Source of the DNA: a bacterium
Lineage (GTDB): Bacteria; Actinomycetota; Acidimicrobiia; Spongiisociales; ZC4RG35
Direction of reading: 5' to 3'
Assembly: GCA_028819345.1 (NCBI GenBank)
Contig: JAPPLW010000050.1
Location: forward strand, 1-64,000
Length of the DNA: 64,000 nt
This document shows, in pieces, positions 60,063 to 64,000 of the stretch. A model generated the notes under the pieces. That model had not been told where the DNA came from. It did no database searches and saw only the letters and a list, made by a program, of their open reading frames with translations. Positions within the stretch are counted from its first letter, which is position 1. Each line of letters starts with the position of its first letter. Both the position numbers and the translations under genes were made by a program.

Positions 60063-61013
60063 GTGACCACCACCGAAACGGATATTCTGGATGTGAGAGC
60101 GGCGGCGCATCGCCAAAAACGGCGCCGTCAGATCGCTTATGTCCTCTATCTGATCCTGGGGATAATTCTCTCTTTGCTGATGTGGCAGTTGGTGGCCGCG
60201 CCCTTCTCGCCCCTTTTCTATCTGGTACCGCCGCCTTTTGATGCTTTCCGGCACTTCGGGGAGAACTTGATGTTCAGTGAGCGGATGTTGGAGCGGTACG
60301 TTCATGCTTGTCCGGACCTTTTGGATGAGTTGGAGGTCGCGGGGGGTGGGATGTTCGATCTCCCCGACCATTGTTTCGGGTACATCCGCCATCTGATGCG
60401 GACCACCCGCAATATCATGATCGCGGTTACGTTGGGGACGGTTTTCGGGTTGACGGTGGGGTTGAGCAGTTTGGTGTTCCCGAGGATCGCGGATGTGGTG
60501 ACGCCGATCGCCGGGTTTTTCGGGACCACCCCGATTTTCATTGCGGCGCCGTTCTTCGTGATCTGGTTCGGGATCGAGTATCCGCTGATGACCACGGTGG
60601 GGGTGGTGGTGTTCTACACGACGCTGTTGATGTACTTCTTCAGTCGCCGGGCGGCGGACAACATAGAGGTGGGGATCATCGAGTCAGCTCTGACTCTGGG
60701 GGGAGACCGCCGGTCCATTTTCCGGTGGGTGTACCTGCCAGGGACGATCCCGGAGATCGCGGGTGGTTTCCGGATCGCGCTGGCTGGCGCGTGGGGACTG
60801 GGGACGTTGGTGGAGGTCTTGGGAATCCAGATGGGAGGAGGGTTCTTGATCCGGATGTGGAGTTTCGCGATGGGTCTCCTGGAGGGCCCGGCGGCGGTAG
60901 TCTCCCTGATTCTTTTCTTTGGTGTTCTGGCTGTGGTCGTGGACGGGATTCTGGTGCTGTTCATCCGCTACATCACCAGGTGGTCCGAGTCCGGTCGCAA
61001 GCTAGGGTTGTAG
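60063..61013 (+). CDS. ABC transporter permease (NitT/TauT family), first of two
   Basis: The 316-residue protein starts at GTG. After a first helix (about 25-50) a soluble insert of roughly 60 residues (with YVHACPDLLDEL) precedes the core. The permease core resembles SsuC/TauC, with a coupling-helix segment EAA-like SALTLGGDRRSIFRWVYLPGTIPEI. The insert is unusual for this family. Together with the second permease it should form the membrane channel. Spacing is 33 bp to the ATPase gene. Confidence 0.85.
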   Translation: MTTTETDILDVRAAAHRQKRRRQIAYVLYLILGIILSLLMWQLVAAPFSPLFYLVPPPFDAFRHFGENLMFSERMLERYVHACPDLLDELEVAGGGMFDLPDHCFGYIRHLMRTTRNIMIAVTLGTVFGLTVGLSSLVFPRIADVVTPIAGFFGTTPIFIAAPFFVIWFGIEYPLMTTVGVVVFYTTLLMYFFSRRAADNIEVGIIESALTLGGDRRSIFRWVYLPGTIPEIAGGFRIALAGAWGLGTLVEVLGIQMGGGFLIRMWSFAMGLLEGPAAVVSLILFFGVLAVVVDGILVLFIRYITRWSESGRKLGL

Positions 61014-61046
61014 GTCGAACTGGGGTTTGTAGGCAAGGAGGACGCT

Positions 61047-61823
61047 ATGTCGACTGTTGTGAATTTTGAGAACCTCTGGTGTGTTTTCGAGCACCGGTCG
61101 GGTCAGTTGGTGCATGCCCTGGAAGACGTCAACTTCCGGGTCGACCCGGGTGAGTTCGTGTGTGTGGTGGGCCGGTCGGGGCATGGTAAGACCACGCTGT
61201 TGAGGGTGCTGGCCGGGTTGCAGCCTCCCACTGCGGGGGCAGTGAAGTTGGGCGAGACCGCGGTCAGCGGTCCGGGCAGCGACCGGGCGATGGTTTTCCA
61301 GCAGGACACGGTGTTCCCGTGGTTGCATGTGAAGGAGAACGTCGAGTTCGGCCTGCGGGCGAACAAGCTTCCCGAGGACGAGCGGAACGAGATCACCGAC
61401 TACTGGTTGCAGGCGGTGGGGTTGGAAGAGTTCGCCGATTCCTGGCCGCGGGAGCTCTCCGGAGGCATGAGGAAGCGGGTTGCCCTGGCGTCGGCGATGG
61501 CGGTGGGCTCCGACGTGGTCTTGATGGACGAGCCTTTCGGGTCATTGGACTACTTCACCCGCCGGAACCTCCATGAAGTTCTCTTGAACCTGTGGTTCGA
61601 GACCAAGAAGACCATCTTCTTCGTCACTCATGACATTGAGGAGGCTTTGATCCTTGCTGATCGGGTGATTCTGTTGGCGGAGGGCAAGTTGGTGGACGAC
61701 ATCGCGGTTACTCTGCCTCGTCCCCGCAACGAGGATGTCCGGGCTACGCCCGAGGCGGTGGGCATTTTCAAGCTCATCCTGGCGCACCTGGGCATCACCG
61801 AGGAGGAGGCGACGCAAGCTTGA
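61047..61823 (+). CDS. ABC transporter ATP-binding protein (NitT/TauT family)
   Basis: The 258-residue ATPase has Walker A GRSGHGKTT, signature LSGGMRKRVALASAMA, Walker B VVLMDEPFGSLDY and a switch histidine in FFVTHDIEEALIL. It matches SsuB/TauB/NrtD in length. A strong AAGGAGG precedes the start. It energises import of the ligand captured by the lipoprotein and serves both permeases. Its last base overlaps the start of the second permease. Confidence 0.92.
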   Translation: MSTVVNFENLWCVFEHRSGQLVHALEDVNFRVDPGEFVCVVGRSGHGKTTLLRVLAGLQPPTAGAVKLGETAVSGPGSDRAMVFQQDTVFPWLHVKENVEFGLRANKLPEDERNEITDYWLQAVGLEEFADSWPRELSGGMRKRVALASAMAVGSDVVLMDEPFGSLDYFTRRNLHEVLLNLWFETKKTIFFVTHDIEEALILADRVILLAEGKLVDDIAVTLPRPRNEDVRATPEAVGIFKLILAHLGITEEEATQA

Positions 61824-63037
61824 ACCTCCTGGTCCGCTCTCGCAAATTCTTCTGGATCGGTTACCTGGTCTGGACTCTCCTGATCCCTTGGTTGCTGCTC
61901 CAGTTTCCCAAGGGCCTCCCCTTCGTCACCTGGTCGAATGAAGGCGGCGACATCGTCGTTACCTGGTCGTACATTATTTGCGCCTGGGTTTTGTTCCTGG
62001 CCTGGCCGGTCGTGTTCCGCCGGGACCGGGTCAAGGAGCGCCTGGTGAAGATGGGTCGGGGGATAGTGGCGGGGCCGTCGTTGCTGTGGGCGGGCATGCG
62101 CCGCAGCCCGCTGTTCTTCGTCTCTTGGGGGGTGCTGCTTCTGGCTTGGCAGGTGGCGTCGTACCTTGCTCCTCCGGGCATCCTGGAGCACCCATTGGTT
62201 CCCGGATGGGACTACGTGTTCGGAGAGACCCTCTGGCGAATGAACGGCGACTGGACCGTCATCGGATTCGACTTCGGGTTCGTGAATTTCCAAGTCCACG
62301 AACTGGCGCCCTATCCCGCCTATGGTGGCGAGGGGACTTGGCCGGCCGTGTTCCTGGCCATCGTCTTCCACTCGGGCATGACCCTTTTCAGGCTGTTGTG
62401 CGGCATGGCGCTGGGTTTCAGTCTCGGTCTCACGACCGGTCTGGCCATTCCCTACTGGCCGTGGCTGCGCCAGACCTGGTGGGCGCCCCTGAATTTCCTT
62501 CGGATGATCCCCCTTCTGGCGGCGATACCCTGGTTGCAGTTCGCCCTGGGCTCCACCCTCACCGGCATCACCCTCTATATTGCCTTCGGAGTGTGGACCA
62601 CGCTGGTGGTGGCCACCATGAACGCGGTGGCCAACGTGCCCGACCGGTATATCGAGAGCGCTCGTACCCTGGGCGCTTCCCGCGCCCGTACCTACCTCAG
62701 GGTGATAGTCCCGGGGACGATTCCCGAGTTGCGCACCGCCATGCTGCTCTCCATGGGAGGCAGTTGGTCGCTGGCTATCGCCGCAGAGTTCCTCGGGTTT
62801 CCCACCGGACTCGGATATATGGCGGCGGTGGCGGTGCAGGAGACCAACACCGCCCGGCTGGTTATTGTCGGCTTTATCGTGGCCTTCTATTCCCTTACGA
62901 CCTTCTATCTGCTCAACGAGGGATTCAAGAAGGCCGTCAGTTGGATGCCACAACGCACCACCAAGGGAACGGACATCGCCAAGGTGGCCGGGGCGGCGGG
63001 CGCCGGAGGCCGCGCAGAGACCCTCGAGGACAACTAG
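61820..63037 (+). CDS. ABC transporter permease (NitT/TauT family), second
   Basis: The 405-residue protein starts at TTG overlapping the ATPase stop. It is longer than usual, with two extra N-terminal helices (about 10-30 and 48-66) and a further helix near 95 before the core. The core contains SARTLGASRARTYLRVIVPGTIPELR, the ATPase-contact loop. Most transporters of this family have one permease used as a homodimer; here two different permeases share one ATPase. A Gly/Ala-rich tail ends the protein. Confidence 0.85.
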   Translation: MNLLVRSRKFFWIGYLVWTLLIPWLLLQFPKGLPFVTWSNEGGDIVVTWSYIICAWVLFLAWPVVFRRDRVKERLVKMGRGIVAGPSLLWAGMRRSPLFFVSWGVLLLAWQVASYLAPPGILEHPLVPGWDYVFGETLWRMNGDWTVIGFDFGFVNFQVHELAPYPAYGGEGTWPAVFLAIVFHSGMTLFRLLCGMALGFSLGLTTGLAIPYWPWLRQTWWAPLNFLRMIPLLAAIPWLQFALGSTLTGITLYIAFGVWTTLVVATMNAVANVPDRYIESARTLGASRARTYLRVIVPGTIPELRTAMLLSMGGSWSLAIAAEFLGFPTGLGYMAAVAVQETNTARLVIVGFIVAFYSLTTFYLLNEGFKKAVSWMPQRTTKGTDIAKVAGAAGAGGRAETLEDN

Positions 63038-63127
63038 GCCCCGCGCCGCGGCATCAGATCCGCGGGTCGGGCGGCACACCGGAATTAGCTGTCGTGGCTC
63101 CGTCCTTGGCATGAGGCTGTCGGCGGC

Positions 63128-64000
63128 ATGTTGACCGGAATCATCTTCGGTTTTGTCACCGCGGTGACGCTGGGGATTAACTACCTGCTCACCGCAGTAG
63201 TTACGAGACGCTTCGGCGTTTTGCGCTCCACCGCCGTCACCCTGACCCTGGCCCTGTTGGTGATGGTCGCTTGGGCGATTCTCATCGACGTCCCTCTTGA
63301 GATCGACGCCGACCATGTGATCCTACTGGTCTTCCTCGGGTCCTGTGTGGGCGGGACCTTTCTGTGCGGCTACATGGCTCTCCGATTGGGTCCTATCTCG
63401 GTCGTGAGCCCGATCGGGGCTCTGAGCGGCGCCATGACGGTGGTCTACTCGTTCTGGCTGCTGGGGGAGAGACCGGGGGCGGTGCAGTGGGCGGGGATAC
63501 CGATCGCGGTGCTGGGAGCGGTGTTGGCATCTCTGGTGATCGAGCGCGGGACCAAGATACGACTGGTGACCTGGGGGCCCGTCTTCGCCATGATCGGCGT
63601 GCTGGTCGGGTCGATCTCCAACGCCGGACTGAAGATCCCCATCCGGGAAGGAGTCGACTCCAGTCTCACGGTCATCACCCAACGAGTCTTCACGGTGGCA
63701 GTGGTTCTCTTGGTATTCGTGATTTTCTCTCGGGTGGCTGAACAACGTCGACGGAGGGGAGAGTCACGGTTCGAGGGAAGCGACCAGGTGAGGATCACCT
63801 GGAGGACGGGATGGCTGCTGGGCCTGGTGGGGCTTATCGACGGCGTCTCGTTCATTTCCTTCGGGTACGGCCTGGCGTATGCACCGGCTTGGCTGATCGG
63901 CATTATCTCCCAGAGCGGCCGGGTCATAGCCGTGGTGGGAGGTGTGATGTTTTTCAAGGAGCGACTCCACAGCCTGCAATGGGCGGGCGTAGGCTTGGTG
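63128..64000 (+). CDS. EamA/DMT family transporter (partial, runs off window)
   Basis: An open frame from ATG 63128 continues to the window end (291 codons) and so is missing from the track. It encodes a protein with about nine to ten hydrophobic helices in two EamA repeats. GALSGAMTVVYSFWLLGERPGAVQWAGIPI ends the first repeat and FFKERLHSLQWAGVGLV the second. DMT proteins export or import small metabolites. It lies 90 bp after the second permease and could be co-transcribed. The missing C-terminus is probably short. Confidence 0.8.
   Translation, partial: MLTGIIFGFVTAVTLGINYLLTAVVTRRFGVLRSTAVTLTLALLVMVAWAILIDVPLEIDADHVILLVFLGSCVGGTFLCGYMALRLGPISVVSPIGALSGAMTVVYSFWLLGERPGAVQWAGIPIAVLGAVLASLVIERGTKIRLVTWGPVFAMIGVLVGSISNAGLKIPIREGVDSSLTVITQRVFTVAVVLLVFVIFSRVAEQRRRRGESRFEGSDQVRITWRTGWLLGLVGLIDGVSFISFGYGLAYAPAWLIGIISQSGRVIAVVGGVMFFKERLHSLQWAGVGLV

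Noticed and set aside
58364-60073. 569-residue minus-strand ORF opposite the binding-protein gene
   Set aside because: Shadow of a real gene with clear lipobox, ribosome binding site and known fold; no domain in the antisense frame.
1-64000. CRISPR array or tRNA-Sec gene
   Set aside because: No regularly spaced direct repeats of CRISPR type and no long-armed tRNA with anticodon TCA were seen by eye.

Overview
This window looks like chromosomal DNA from a high-GC Actinobacterium, probably uncultured and plausibly Acidimicrobiia-like, although sequence alone does not fix the class. The evidence is a WhiB-family regulator, a CrgA divisome protein next to a pabA/trpG-type amidotransferase, an S-(hydroxymethyl)mycothiol dehydrogenase, an Eis-like acetyltransferase, a PAC2-family protein, and frequent GTG/TTG starts in overlapping GTGA/ATGA gene chains.

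Layout. (1) 1-7 kb is accessory. It holds 0.8 kb without genes but with a phased repeat cluster, a very large single-polypeptide restriction-modification enzyme (type ISP-like) broken near its C-terminus, and a Doc-type toxin with a small partner. (2) 7-14 kb is housekeeping and transport: thiolase, crgA, pabA-like, class II aldolase, nhaA, and two tandem amino-acid-type substrate-binding lipoproteins without permeases that share a 199-bp identical block. (3) 14.3-18.4 kb is one tightly coupled operon for maturing a molybdenum hydroxylase (AAA ATPase, VWA protein, XdhC split in two, MocA-like, HhH protein). (4) 18.5-33 kb is mixed metabolism: VIT/CCC1 transporter, mscR, MBL-fold hydrolase, zinc-type oxidoreductase, tRNA-Asp and tRNA-Phe, MatB-like ligase, PAC2, amidase, argS and glcDEF. 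(5) 33-50 kb holds Fe-S assembly genes (Nfu-N-like, erpA, mrp), ridA, gdhA, a cell-wall M23 protein with a threonine-rich linker, MBL and NUDIX hydrolases, fxsA, selA-selB, whiB, a NfeD-like protein, an orphan receiver and a CNNM-type protein, then tRNA-Pro. (6) 50.3-64 kb is the most coherent specialised region. Two fold-type-II PLP enzymes, two tandem nucleobase-deaminase-like proteins, an FAD/2Fe-2S fusion subunit and a xanthine-dehydrogenase-type molybdenum subunit are followed by a NitT/TauT-type ABC importer (substrate-binding lipoprotein on an Ala/Glu helical stalk, two different permeases, one ATPase) and a partial EamA transporter.

How the parts fit together (inference). The 14-18 kb operon would insert and activate the Mo-cytosine dinucleotide cofactor of the hydroxylase encoded at 54-58 kb. 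The 50-64 kb region would import and break down a nitrogenous compound, hydroxylating and deaminating it before a PLP-dependent step. The substrate cannot be read from the sequence. This cassette, with its inverted FAD then Fe-S fusion, its divergent deaminase pair and its stalked binding protein, is my best candidate for an undescribed system.
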